Numbered from the stretch's first letter, positions 1 to 7,066 are shown. The stretch: DNA of 13,813 nucleotides from Clostridiales bacterium (GCA_004556205.1 SFIL01000037.1:1-13813); one strand, 5' to 3'. Notes: generated by a model from the sequence alone, not told the origin. Numbers and translations are program-made.

Positions 1-128
1 TGAGACCTTTCATTAGTCTTGAGGTATGGTAGCTTTATTCTAATGAACTCAATCGCCTTTGTCTATCCCTTTGGTCTCACATCAATTGTATACCTACACC
101 GCAGGAAAGATATGCCACACGTCAGTCC

Positions 129-157
129 TTGACAAAGTGTGCTTAATAGGTTACAAT
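129..157 (+). promoter_or_regulatory. Sigma-A type promoter of the lipoprotein gene
   Basis: A perfect -35 box TTGACA (129-134) and a -10 box TACAAT (152-157) are separated by exactly 17 bp. Transcription would start near base 164 and give a leader of about 48 nt before the ATG at 212. Upstream in-frame start codons fall inside or before this promoter, which rules them out. The hexamers and spacing are identical to those of the rnpB promoter in this window, which suggests strong constitutive expression. Confidence 0.85.
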
Positions 158-211
158 ATGCGCCGAGCAGCGTTTACCGCTCGCTCATCACAACAGCAAA
201 GGAGAACAATT

Positions 212-790
212 ATGAAAAAGATTATTGCAATACTGCTGGCAGCAGCTCTGATGCTGAGCCTTGCCGCCTGCTCCGAAAGCAAGCCCGAGCCGACCGAAGC
301 CCCCTCGTCCGCAGAGACGACTGCCCCCATGGACTCCTCGTCCGACGAGCAGCCGACCGAAACCTCTGCAGAGCCTTCTGACACTGCGAACGGCGAAACC
401 CTCGGTCAGACCCTGCGCGCCGCTTTCCTTGATGCTATGGATAAGAATCCCGAAGCTACGCCGCTTGAGCTTGCAGAAACGCTGATCGGCAATCCCGCAA
501 TTCAGTTTGCGCCGATTACCGAGCCGGTCGTTCCCGGCTTCCTGCCCGGCTTCTCTGCGGATATTGACGGCTTTGCAGAAGGCGCGATGTTTGCGCCGAT
601 GATCGGCTCGATTGCCTTTGTCGGCTATGTTTTCCGCCTGGAGGACGGCGCGGATGCAGATGCTTTCACGCAGCTCCTGAAGGACAATGCCGATCCCTCT
701 TGGAATATCTGTGTCACTGCGGAAGAAACCGTAATCGACCATGTCGGCAACACGGTATTCTTCGTCATGTGCCCCGGCAACGCAGACTGA
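212..790 (+). CDS. Small secreted lipoprotein, function unknown
   Basis: The protein has 192 residues. It begins with a lipoprotein signal peptide: MKK, a hydrophobic stretch, and the lipobox LAAC with the lipidated cysteine at residue 20. Residues 21-60 are a low-complexity linker rich in Pro, Ser, Thr and Glu, as expected for a tether through the cell wall. Residues 62-192 form one small globular domain. The start at 212 is chosen because AAGGAGAA lies just upstream and the promoter at 129-157 excludes longer reading frames. The C-terminal layout (a hydrophobic strand, then an acidic DGADADAF helix, then a GNTVFFV strand) resembles clostridial DUF4358-type lipoproteins by eye, but I cannot confirm that. 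It lies just upstream of an MBOAT/DHHW acyltransferase pair, so an accessory role at the cell surface is possible (inference). A hairpin terminator follows 14 bases after the stop. Confidence 0.85.
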   Translation: MKKIIAILLAAALMLSLAACSESKPEPTEAPSSAETTAPMDSSSDEQPTETSAEPSDTANGETLGQTLRAAFLDAMDKNPEATPLELAETLIGNPAIQFAPITEPVVPGFLPGFSADIDGFAEGAMFAPMIGSIAFVGYVFRLEDGADADAFTQLLKDNADPSWNICVTAEETVIDHVGNTVFFVMCPGNAD

Positions 791-804
791 GATTGTCTTA
801 TATT

Positions 805-838
805 AAAAACGGACGCGGCAACCACCGCGTCCGTTTTT
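805..838 (+). terminator. Rho-independent terminator or attenuator
   Basis: A perfect 14-bp stem (805-818 paired with 825-838) encloses a 6-base loop CAACCA. The right arm ends in five T. The left arm begins with five A, so the hairpin works in either direction. The next gene starts only 28 bases downstream and I see no convincing promoter in between. The acyltransferase genes may therefore depend on partial read-through from the lipoprotein promoter. Confidence 0.85.
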
Positions 839-866
839 ACCGTAATTGAAAGGTCGGTGAAACACC

Positions 867-2267
867 GTGCTGTTTTCAAGCATCCCGTTTCTCTACTATT
901 TTCTGCCCTGTGTCCTGCTTCTCTATTTTCTCGCGCCGAAAAAGCTAAAAAACGCCGTGCTGCTGCTTTCCAGTCTCGTATTCTATGCTTGGGGTGAACC
1001 GATCTATGTGCTGCTGATGATTTCTTCCGTTGTGTCGGGGTATATTCTCGGTCTGCTGATCGAAAAATTCCGCGCAAAGCCGCTCGGCAGCGTTTTTTTG
1101 ATCGCTTCAGTTGTTATCAGTCTCGGGCTGCTCGGCTATTTTAAGTACGCGGACTTTTTCATCGCGAACTTCAACGCCGTATTCGGTCTTTCTGTGCCGC
1201 TTTTGAGAATTGCCCTGCCCATCGGCATCAGTTTTTATACCTTCCAGCTTCTGAGCTACACGATCGACGTCTATCGCGGCACGGTCGCGGCGCAGAGGAA
1301 TTTTATCACACTGGCTGCATATATCGCGCTGTTTCCACAGCTCATCGCAGGTCCCATCGTGCGCTATGCCGATGTTGCCGCCCAGCTCACAAGCAGGACG
1401 CACAGCTTTGATAAAATTGCCCTCGGCATCCGCCGCTTTGTCCTCGGCTTGGCAAAAAAGATTCTGATTGCCAACGCTCTCGGGGAGCTGTGCGACATTT
1501 TCCGCGCCTCGGGCGATAAATCCGTCCTTTTTTACTGGCTCTACGCCGTCGCCTTTACCCTGCACATCTACTTTGATTTCTCAGGCTACAGCGACATGGC
1601 AATCGGACTGGGAAAGATTTTCGGCTTTGATTTCATGGAGAATTTCCGTTTTCCGTATATCTCTGCGAGCATTACGGAGTTTTGGCGGCGCTGGCACATC
1701 TCTCTCGGCTCGTGGTTCCGCGACTATGTGTATATCCCACTCGGCGGCAACCGCGTCGGGAAGGCGAAATGGCTCAGAAACATTTTCATCGTTTGGCTGC
1801 TGACGGGCTTTTGGCACGGCGCGGCATGGAATTTTATCGTTTGGGGACTGCTTTTCGCCCTTCTTTTGGTGGTGGAGAAGCTTTGGCTGCAACGGCCGCT
1901 GCAAAAAACGAAAGTCCTCAAGCATATTTATGTTCTGTTATTTATCATCCTCAGCTTTGTCATTTTTAATGCCACCGACATGAGGCAGGCGCTTTCCGAT
2001 CTGGGCGCGATGTTCGGCACGGGGAGCATACCGTTTTACTCCGCAGAATGGAGCTATTATCTGCGAAGCTATGCCGTCATCTTAGGACTTGCCGTGCTCG
2101 GCGCGACGCCGCTGCCGCAGAAGCTGCTCGCCGCAGTCCGCAGGCGCAAAGCAGGCGAGACGCTCTTGAACATCGCTGAGCCGATCGTCCTTGCGGTGCT
2201 TCTGCTCGTGATGACCGCCTATCTTGTGGACGGCTCGTTCAATCCGTTCCTCTATTTCCGTTTTTAG
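867..2267 (+). CDS. MBOAT-family membrane O-acyltransferase (AlgI-like)
   Basis: This 466-residue polytopic membrane protein has the size and layout of the AlgI/PatA branch of MBOAT enzymes. These enzymes move an acyl group, usually acetyl, from a cytoplasmic donor across the membrane toward an extracellular glycan. Family signatures are visible: FDFSGYSDMAIG (236-247), EFWRRWHISLGSWFRDYVYIPLGG (271-294, with H277), and LLTGFWHGAAWNFIVWG (311-327), where H317 is the expected catalytic histidine. Hydrophobic segments run through most of the rest. Translation starts at GTG 867 with GGTGA six bases upstream. The stop lies 10 bases before the next start, and the AlgJ/DHHW-type partner is immediately downstream, the classic two-gene O-acetylation pair. 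The acceptor polymer (teichoic acid, peptidoglycan or exopolysaccharide) cannot be told from the sequence. No polysaccharide synthesis genes are in the window. Confidence 0.93.
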   Translation: MLFSSIPFLYYFLPCVLLLYFLAPKKLKNAVLLLSSLVFYAWGEPIYVLLMISSVVSGYILGLLIEKFRAKPLGSVFLIASVVISLGLLGYFKYADFFIANFNAVFGLSVPLLRIALPIGISFYTFQLLSYTIDVYRGTVAAQRNFITLAAYIALFPQLIAGPIVRYADVAAQLTSRTHSFDKIALGIRRFVLGLAKKILIANALGELCDIFRASGDKSVLFYWLYAVAFTLHIYFDFSGYSDMAIGLGKIFGFDFMENFRFPYISASITEFWRRWHISLGSWFRDYVYIPLGGNRVGKAKWLRNIFIVWLLTGFWHGAAWNFIVWGLLFALLLVVEKLWLQRPLQKTKVLKHIYVLLFIILSFVIFNATDMRQALSDLGAMFGTGSIPFYSAEWSYYLRSYAVILGLAVLGATPLPQKLLAAVRRRKAGETLLNIAEPIVLAVLLLVMTAYLVDGSFNPFLYFRF

Positions 2268-2277
2268 GAGGTGCAGC

Positions 2278-3384
2278 ATGAACGCAAAGCAAAGAAGTGT
2301 TCTTCTGACAATCCTCATGGCAGCGATGCTGCTTGGCATCTCGTTGTGGGCTTGGTGCAAACCTGTCGATCGTTTTTCCGAGAGCGAGCGCCGCGTTTTG
2401 CAGCCCTTTCCAAAGCTGACCGCGGATACGCTCCGCACAGGCAAATTCATGGAGGAGTTCGAAAGCTACTCGCTCGACCAGTTCCCCTTCCGCGACGCTT
2501 TCCGCACTCTCAAGGCACTGACGGTCTTCAAGGTCTTTTTCCAAAAGGATAACAACGACCTGTTCATAGAGGACGGCTATGTCTCAAAGCTCAACTATCC
2601 CCTCCGAGACGAAATGCTCGAACATGCCGCCGAACGTTTTCAATATCTCTATGACAACTATCTTGCCGGGACGGATGCAAAGCTATATTTCTCCGTCGTA
2701 CCGGATAAAAGCTACTTCCTCGCACAAGAGAACGGCTTCCTCACCCTTGATTATGACGCGTTAGTTGCAAAAATGCGCGAGAAAACGCCCTATTTGGAGT
2801 ATGTTAATATCATCGACAAACTGAATCTGCAAAACTACTACCGCACCGATACGCACTGGCGGCAGGAGACGCTGCTCCCCGTGGCAAATACGCTCGCGGA
2901 AGCAATGGGCGTTTCCCTCTCGGACGAATACGAGGTAAAGACGCTGTCCGAGCCGTTTTACGGAGTCTATGTCGGGCAATCCGCACTGCCCCTCTCGCCC
3001 GATACGCTTTCTTATTTGACAAGTGAAACACTGGAGGGCTGCACCGTCACGAGCTACGACACAGGCGTGCCGCAGAGCGTGCCCATGTATGATCTCGCAG
3101 CGGCGGGCAGCGCTGACCCTTACGAGCTGTTCCTCAATGGCGCGGATGCGCTCTTGGTGATTGAGAATCCCGCTGCAACAACTGACCGCGAGTTGGTCGT
3201 CTTCCGCGATTCCTTCGGCAGTTCCCTTGTTCCGCTGCTCGTCGAGGGCTATGCAAAGGTCACTCTCATAGATGCCCGCTATCTCAATTCCGCTTATCTC
3301 GGGAACTTTGTGGAATTCGACGATCAGGATGTACTTTTTCTTTACAGCACCCTCTTGCTCAATGACAGCCTCTCCCTTAAATAA
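2278..3384 (+). CDS. DHHW/AlgJ-like SGNH-type protein, partner of MBOAT
   Basis: The protein has 368 residues, with an N-terminal signal anchor (residues 8-27) after a short charged start, so the body is extracytoplasmic. Residues 29-40 (KPVDRFSESERR) match the usual membrane-proximal region of this family. The DHHW signature appears as TDTHW (190-194), giving the Asp-x-His pair D191/H193. FRDSFGSSL (309-317) carries the expected nucleophilic Ser at 312. AlgJ/AlgX-like proteins take the acetyl group delivered by the MBOAT channel and place it on the glycan. The start ATG at 2278 is set by AGGAGGTG, and an upstream in-frame start would overlap the MBOAT gene by about 40 bases. The two genes are clearly one operon. 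The central residue of DHHW is Thr instead of His, which is common in relaxed versions of the motif. The acceptor is unknown. Confidence 0.9.
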   Translation: MNAKQRSVLLTILMAAMLLGISLWAWCKPVDRFSESERRVLQPFPKLTADTLRTGKFMEEFESYSLDQFPFRDAFRTLKALTVFKVFFQKDNNDLFIEDGYVSKLNYPLRDEMLEHAAERFQYLYDNYLAGTDAKLYFSVVPDKSYFLAQENGFLTLDYDALVAKMREKTPYLEYVNIIDKLNLQNYYRTDTHWRQETLLPVANTLAEAMGVSLSDEYEVKTLSEPFYGVYVGQSALPLSPDTLSYLTSETLEGCTVTSYDTGVPQSVPMYDLAAAGSADPYELFLNGADALLVIENPAATTDRELVVFRDSFGSSLVPLLVEGYAKVTLIDARYLNSAYLGNFVEFDDQDVLFLYSTLLLNDSLSLK

Positions 3385-3385
3385 A

Positions 3386-3423
3386 AACGCAGACCGCTCC
3401 GTGCAGCACGGAGCGGTCGCGTT
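3386..3423. terminator. Bidirectional terminator between DHHW gene and htrA
   Basis: A GC-rich stem (3392-3403 with 3407-3418, loop CAG) is extended by AACGC (3386-3390) pairing with GCGTT (3419-3423) across a bulged A. On the minus strand the stem is followed by a run of five T, so it best serves htrA. On the plus strand the sequence after the stem is TT, then ATTTATT, which is weaker but T-rich. Confidence 0.85.
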
Positions 3424-3440
3424 ATTTATTCAGAGGTTCC

Positions 3441-4928
3441 TTAGTTTCCAAAGCCGAAGCCCCACGGGAAGAAGCCCTGCGACTCCGTCGGCGTCTCCTG
3501 CTCCTCCGTGTTGTCGATTGCGGACTGCACCTGTTCACCGATCTCGACGGTCATCTCGATCGTCTCACCCTGACGGTAAACGGTCAGCTTCAACTTATCG
3601 CCAACAGCAGACGACTGCACAAGTTTAATCAGATCGGACTTGTCTTCCAGCGCCTCGCCATTCACGGCAGTGATAATATCGTTGACCTTCAAGCCTGCCT
3701 TCGCAGCAGGGCCGTCTTCGGAAACGCCCTTGATTGCCACACCCTTCGGCAGTCCGTAGCTCTGTATCTCATCGCTGACGTTTGTCACCGTCACGCCGAT
3801 ATAGGGCTTTGCAATATAGCCGTTTTCAATAATGCTCTCGACAATAGAGCGCACGGTATTGATCGGGATTGCAAAACCGATATTGTCGATTGACGCTTCG
3901 GACATGGCGTTAGAGGAATACTTGGCGTTGGTAATGCCGACGACCTCACCGTAAAGGTTAAACAGCGCGCCGCCGGAGTTGCCGGAGTTGATGGCGCAGT
4001 CTGTTTGCAGCAGATTCATGGTCGTGCCGCCGGAGAGGGTAATCTCACGGTCAAGCGCACTGATGGCGCCCTGCGTCAGAGAGAAGGTCAGCTCTCCCAA
4101 GGGGTTACCAATCGCAACAACCGGATCACCGACATTCAGGTTTTCCGAATTGCCCAGCACAACAGGCGTCAACCCCTGTGCGTCAATCTTCAGCACCGCA
4201 ATGTCATTGCTCGCATCGTAGCCGATCAGCTTCGCATCATAGGCAGTGCCGTCATACATCGTCGCCTTGATGGAGTTCGAGCCTTCCACGACATGGTAGT
4301 TTGTCAACAGATAGCCGTCCTCCGTCAGAATAAATCCCGAGCCGGAGGCCGCCGAGGTCGTCTGATAGCCCCAGTAGTTCGTAGTGATCGAGGTCGTAAT
4401 ACCCACCGTGGAATTGACGTTTTCGGCATAGACCTCCGCCGCAGTCTTCAACTCGTCGGTGTCAACGCGCACCGTGTTGATGACATTCGTCTCGCGCTGA
4501 CCCTCGTAAACCACGGAGGTATTTCCGTTTGCCGACGATTTTCCGCCTGTACTGAGATAATTGCCGAGCAAGGCGCCGCCGAAGCCCATCGCGCCGCCGA
4601 GAATCGCACAGCACAGCGCAAGCGCGATCACCGCGCCGGAGCGCATCCCCTTCTTCTCCTTTTTCGGCTTGTGCGGCGTAGGCGGCGTCTGTGGCTGCTG
4701 ATAGGGCGCGGACTGATAACCGCCCCACTGTGCATAGCCCTGCGACTGATAGTGCGGCGCCTCGTTTACGCGGTAGCTCGCCTGATAGTCCGCCTGTCCG
4801 TTTGCTTGATAGCTTTGCTGCTCATTCGCATGATAGGGCGTGTATCCCTCGCTGACCGGCTCCACCTGTCTCTGTGTTTCGTTTGCAGGGTTTTCCTGTT
4901 TTTCCGGGTATTCCATATTTTCACACAT
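3441..4928 (-). CDS. htrA: Membrane-anchored HtrA/DegP-like serine protease with one PDZ domain
   Basis: The protein has 495 residues and four parts. Residues 1-95 are a cytoplasmic tail rich in Tyr, Gln, Asn and Pro, ending in a basic HKPKKEKK stretch. Residues 98-122 are a Gly/Ala-rich transmembrane segment. Residues 165-365 are a chymotrypsin-fold S1C protease with the full catalytic triad H212 (TNYHVVEG), D242 (NDIAVLKI) and S318 (GNSGGALFN). Residues 375-465 are a PDZ domain (PYIGVT, then GPAAKAGLKVNDIITAVNG). The C-terminus ends in an aromatic/Gly tail (FFPWGFGFGN). Such proteases degrade or refold misfolded exported proteins outside the membrane. ATG 4928 is preceded by AAGGAG at good spacing. 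The gene is divergent from a response regulator/kinase pair, as in the Bacillus CssRS-controlled htrB locus, and its promoter carries the same TTTCAG boxes as the regulator promoter. Co-regulation by that system is therefore likely (inference). Confidence 0.95.
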   Translation of the reverse strand: MCENMEYPEKQENPANETQRQVEPVSEGYTPYHANEQQSYQANGQADYQASYRVNEAPHYQSQGYAQWGGYQSAPYQQPQTPPTPHKPKKEKKGMRSGAVIALALCCAILGGAMGFGGALLGNYLSTGGKSSANGNTSVVYEGQRETNVINTVRVDTDELKTAAEVYAENVNSTVGITTSITTNYWGYQTTSAASGSGFILTEDGYLLTNYHVVEGSNSIKATMYDGTAYDAKLIGYDASNDIAVLKIDAQGLTPVVLGNSENLNVGDPVVAIGNPLGELTFSLTQGAISALDREITLSGGTTMNLLQTDCAINSGNSGGALFNLYGEVVGITNAKYSSNAMSEASIDNIGFAIPINTVRSIVESIIENGYIAKPYIGVTVTNVSDEIQSYGLPKGVAIKGVSEDGPAAKAGLKVNDIITAVNGEALEDKSDLIKLVQSSAVGDKLKLTVYRQGETIEMTVEIGEQVQSAIDNTEEQETPTESQGFFPWGFGFGN

Positions 4929-4965
4929 TGTTATCGCTCCTTCTGCGTTTTTGTTTTATGGCTAC

Positions 4966-5008
4966 ATTCTAACCACGAAAGCTGAAGCAAAACTGAAAAA
5001 TTCTGAAA
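4966..5008 (-). promoter_or_regulatory. Predicted htrA promoter with three TTTCAG-type activator boxes
   Basis: Read on the minus strand, the site has TTTCAG (5008-5003), TTTCAG (4998-4993), CTTCAG (4987-4982), a 10-base gap, then TAGAAT (4971-4966), a 5/6 match to the -10 consensus. There is no good -35 hexamer at 17 bp (AGTTTT is found there). The last two boxes are 11 bp apart and end 10 bases before the -10, the geometry known for PhoB-type activators that replace the -35 element. Initiation would fall near 4959, giving a leader of about 30 nt. Confidence 0.65.
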
Positions 5009-5049
5009 CGAATTGTAAACAATCGCCTCTGCTTGGGGATTACAGTCGC

Positions 5050-5082
5050 ATCTTAGCAGGTAAAACTGAAATTTCTCTGAAA
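5050..5082 (-). promoter_or_regulatory. Third TTTCAG-N5-TTTCAG site with a possible -10 box
   Basis: Read on the minus strand: TTTCAG (5082-5077), five bases, TTTCAG (5071-5066), ten bases, TAAGAT (5055-5050). Box identity, 11-bp period and distance to a TANNAT hexamer are the same as at the two flanking promoters. It could be a distal htrA promoter, or an extra binding site shared by both diverging promoters. The -10 match is only 4/6, so promoter activity is uncertain. Confidence 0.5.
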
Positions 5083-5122
5083 AAGCAGAATGAAAATGTA
5101 AAAAAACGATGAACGTTGTGTC

Positions 5123-5155
5123 TTTCAGCTTCATTTCAGTAAATACTTGTATTAT
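5123..5155 (+). promoter_or_regulatory. Predicted promoter of the response regulator operon with TTTCAG boxes
   Basis: Read on the plus strand: TTTCAG (5123-5128), five bases, TTTCAG (5134-5139), ten bases, TATTAT (5150-5155), a 5/6 match to the -10 consensus. An overlapping alternative -10 is TATACT (5153-5158). The -35 position lacks a good hexamer, as at the htrA promoter. The same boxes at both promoters suggest that the regulator activates itself and htrA. The leader would be about 27 nt. Confidence 0.65.
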
Positions 5156-5168
5156 ACTATACAGTATA
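5153..5168 (+). promoter_or_regulatory. Small palindrome at the response regulator transcription start
   Basis: TATACT (5153-5158) and AGTATA (5163-5168) are perfect inverted repeats around four bases (ATAC). The palindrome overlaps the alternative -10 box and the likely start of transcription. It could be an operator for another regulator, or simply a by-product of an AT-rich start region. Confidence 0.3.
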
Positions 5169-5188
5169 CCACATTGGAGGTATTTTGC

Positions 5189-5866
5189 ATGAAAATTCTG
5201 ATCATTGAGGACGAAAAGCTGTTAGCGGATTCCCTGAAAGCGTTGCTCGAAAGCAAAGGCTTTCACGTTGAGGCAGTCTATGACGGCGAGAGCGGCGAGC
5301 TGTATGCCGAGACGGGCGTCTACGATCTGCTGATCCTCGATGTTATGATGCCGAAAATGGACGGCTATCAGGTTGCACGGCAGGTACGTGCGCGGCGGTG
5401 CAGTACCCCGATCCTGATGCTGACCGCAAAATCCGAACTGGAGGACCGCATCGCAGGACTGAATGCGGGCGCGGATTACTATCTGACGAAGCCCTTTGAC
5501 ACGCGGGAGCTGCTGGCCTGCATTAACGCTCTTTTGCGTCGGCAGGGCAACGAGGTCAACGAGCTGTCTTACGGCAATACCGCGCTCGATCTCTCCTCCT
5601 CCACCCTGCTCTGCGGAGAAAACGAGGTGCGACTATCCGCCCGCGAATTTGACGTGATGCGTCTGCTGCTGCAAAGCAAGGGCGGCAATCTGTCGAAGGA
5701 GGTCATTTTATCGCGGGTCTGGGGCTTTGACTCGAACGCGGTAGAGAATCATGTCGAGGTTTATGTCGGCTTTCTGCGCAGAAAGCTTGAAAGCATTGGC
5801 TCCAACGTCCGCATTGTCTCCGCCCGCAGATTGGGCTACCATTTGGAGGTGACGGAGGAATGCTGA
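5189..5866 (+). CDS. OmpR/PhoB-family response regulator
   Basis: The protein has 225 residues, a normal length for the family. The receiver domain (1-115) has the acidic pair E7/D8, phospho-acceptor D51 (LILDVMMPKMDG), T79 (LMLTAKS) and K101 (LTKPFD). A winged-helix DNA-binding domain follows (about 126-222) with the recognition-helix region NAVENHVEVYVGFLRRKLE and the wing SARRLGYHLE. The ATG at 5189 is preceded by GGAGG with eight bases of spacing, and a longer in-frame start would lie inside the promoter. The kinase gene overlaps by 7 bases, so the two are translationally coupled. OmpR-type proteins bind tandem half-sites about 11 bp apart, matching the TTTCAG pairs in front of this gene and of htrA. 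By synteny with htrA it may be a CssR-like envelope stress regulator, but sequence alone does not separate it from other OmpR regulators. Confidence 0.95.
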   Translation: MKILIIEDEKLLADSLKALLESKGFHVEAVYDGESGELYAETGVYDLLILDVMMPKMDGYQVARQVRARRCSTPILMLTAKSELEDRIAGLNAGADYYLTKPFDTRELLACINALLRRQGNEVNELSYGNTALDLSSSTLLCGENEVRLSAREFDVMRLLLQSKGGNLSKEVILSRVWGFDSNAVENHVEVYVGFLRRKLESIGSNVRIVSARRLGYHLEVTEEC

Positions 5867-7065
5867 AGCGGCTTCGGCTGAAATTTATCTGCATCAACAT
5901 GGCGATCGTCATGCTCATGCTCTGCGTAATTCTCTCACTCGTGCTCCACTCGACCCGCACAAATCTGAAAAACGAGAGCCTGCGCGCGATGGAAAGCATT
6001 GCCGCCTCGCCCGATACCCTGATTTTCGGCAAGCCCGGCGAGGACGAGAGTGTGCGGCTTCCCTACTTTCTGCTTTGGATGCAGAACAATCACATTACCA
6101 TCATCGGCGGTGACTATTACGACCTCTCGGATGAACGAATGCTGCGCGATATTCTGCAGGCGGCAACCGATGCAAGCGAGGAAACAGGCATTTTGGAGGA
6201 CTACAGTCTACGCTACTACCGCACCACGTCCTCCTTGGGCGATGTCTGCGTCTTTGCAGATGCCAGCGGCGAGCTTGCCACGATGCAGAGTCTGCGCACC
6301 ACCTGTATCATCATCGGCGCAGTCAGCTTTTTCGTCTTTCTCACACTGAGCTTTTTCCTTGCAAAATGGGCAATCAAGCCGGTGGAGCAGGCATGGCAGC
6401 AACAGCGGCAATTTGTGTCCGACGCCTCGCATGAGCTGAAAACACCACTCACCGTCATCCTGACCAACGCCGAGCTGCTGCAATCACCCGAGCAAAGCGA
6501 GGAAAGCCGCGCACGGTTTGCGGACAACATTCTTACGATGTCCCATCAGATGCGCGGTTTGACGGAGGAGCTTTTGGAGCTTGCCCGTGTAGATAACGCG
6601 CAAAATCACATCACAATGCAGGCGCTTGATTTCAGTAAGCTGATCTCTGATGCGGTGCTGCCCTTTGAGCCGCTGTTCTATGAGAAAGGGATGCCCTTCG
6701 AGGCGCAGATTGAGCCGAACATCACGTTGCGGGGAAGCGCGGCACAGCTCCGCCAGCTCCCCGAGATTCTGCTCGACAACGCACAGAAATACGCCTATCC
6801 GAACACCAAGGTAACCCTGACGCTGTGCCGGCGCGGTTATTCGCACTGTACTCTCACCGTTTCAGACCACGGCGAAGCACTCACGCAGGAAGAGCTGCGG
6901 AATATCTTCAAGCGTTTCTACCGCGGAGATAAGACCCGCGCTATGAATCACAGTTACGGACTCGGACTTTCGATCGCGCAGAGCGTCGCGGAGCTGCATC
7001 ACGGCACTATCCGCGCCCAAAGCGCAGATGGCATCAACAGCTTTATTGTCGATTTGCCGTTATAA
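5860..7065 (+). CDS. Membrane sensor histidine kinase, cognate to the adjacent regulator
   Basis: The protein has 401 residues. Transmembrane helix 1 (about 9-30) and helix 2 (about 148-170) enclose an extracytoplasmic sensor region of about 115 residues (33-147) with no recognisable fold. HisKA follows with FVSDASHELKTPLTVI, H191 being the phosphorylated histidine. The ATPase domain has an N box (LLDNAQKY, N307), a G1 box written DHGEAL (336-341), an F-box-like IFKRFYRG, and the G2 box GLGLSIA (367-373). G1 normally reads DxGxG; the second Gly is Ala340 here, which is unusual though perhaps tolerated. There is no separate HAMP domain of full length between TM2 and HisKA. Translation from ATG 5860 probably uses the GGAGG at 5845-5849 inside the regulator gene. 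With the divergent HtrA, a role in sensing secretion or envelope stress is likely (inference). Confidence 0.94.
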   Translation: MLKRLRLKFICINMAIVMLMLCVILSLVLHSTRTNLKNESLRAMESIAASPDTLIFGKPGEDESVRLPYFLLWMQNNHITIIGGDYYDLSDERMLRDILQAATDASEETGILEDYSLRYYRTTSSLGDVCVFADASGELATMQSLRTTCIIIGAVSFFVFLTLSFFLAKWAIKPVEQAWQQQRQFVSDASHELKTPLTVILTNAELLQSPEQSEESRARFADNILTMSHQMRGLTEELLELARVDNAQNHITMQALDFSKLISDAVLPFEPLFYEKGMPFEAQIEPNITLRGSAAQLRQLPEILLDNAQKYAYPNTKVTLTLCRRGYSHCTLTVSDHGEALTQEELRNIFKRFYRGDKTRAMNHSYGLGLSIAQSVAELHHGTIRAQSADGINSFIVDLPL

Positions 7066-7066
7066 A

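Noticed and set aside
1..79. Nested inverted repeats TGAGACC (1-7)/GGTCTCA (73-79) and CATTAG (11-16)/CTAATG (40-45) at the left edge, possibly a riboswitch or element end.
   Set aside because: The arms are short, unevenly spaced and cut by the window border; they lie upstream of the mapped promoter and match no motif I know.
59..211. Longer N-terminus for the lipoprotein (start at 59).
   Set aside because: The extension covers the consensus promoter and has no ribosome binding site; the signal peptide starts cleanly at 212.
188..742. A 184-codon open frame on the minus strand opposite the lipoprotein.
   Set aside because: It is a shadow of the lipoprotein gene: Arg/Gly/Cys-rich, with no domain; the plus-strand frame has signal peptide, promoter and terminator.
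4005..4985. A 326-codon plus-strand open frame opposite htrA.
   Set aside because: Its Arg/His-rich translation resembles no protein and lies antisense to a gene with a full catalytic triad.
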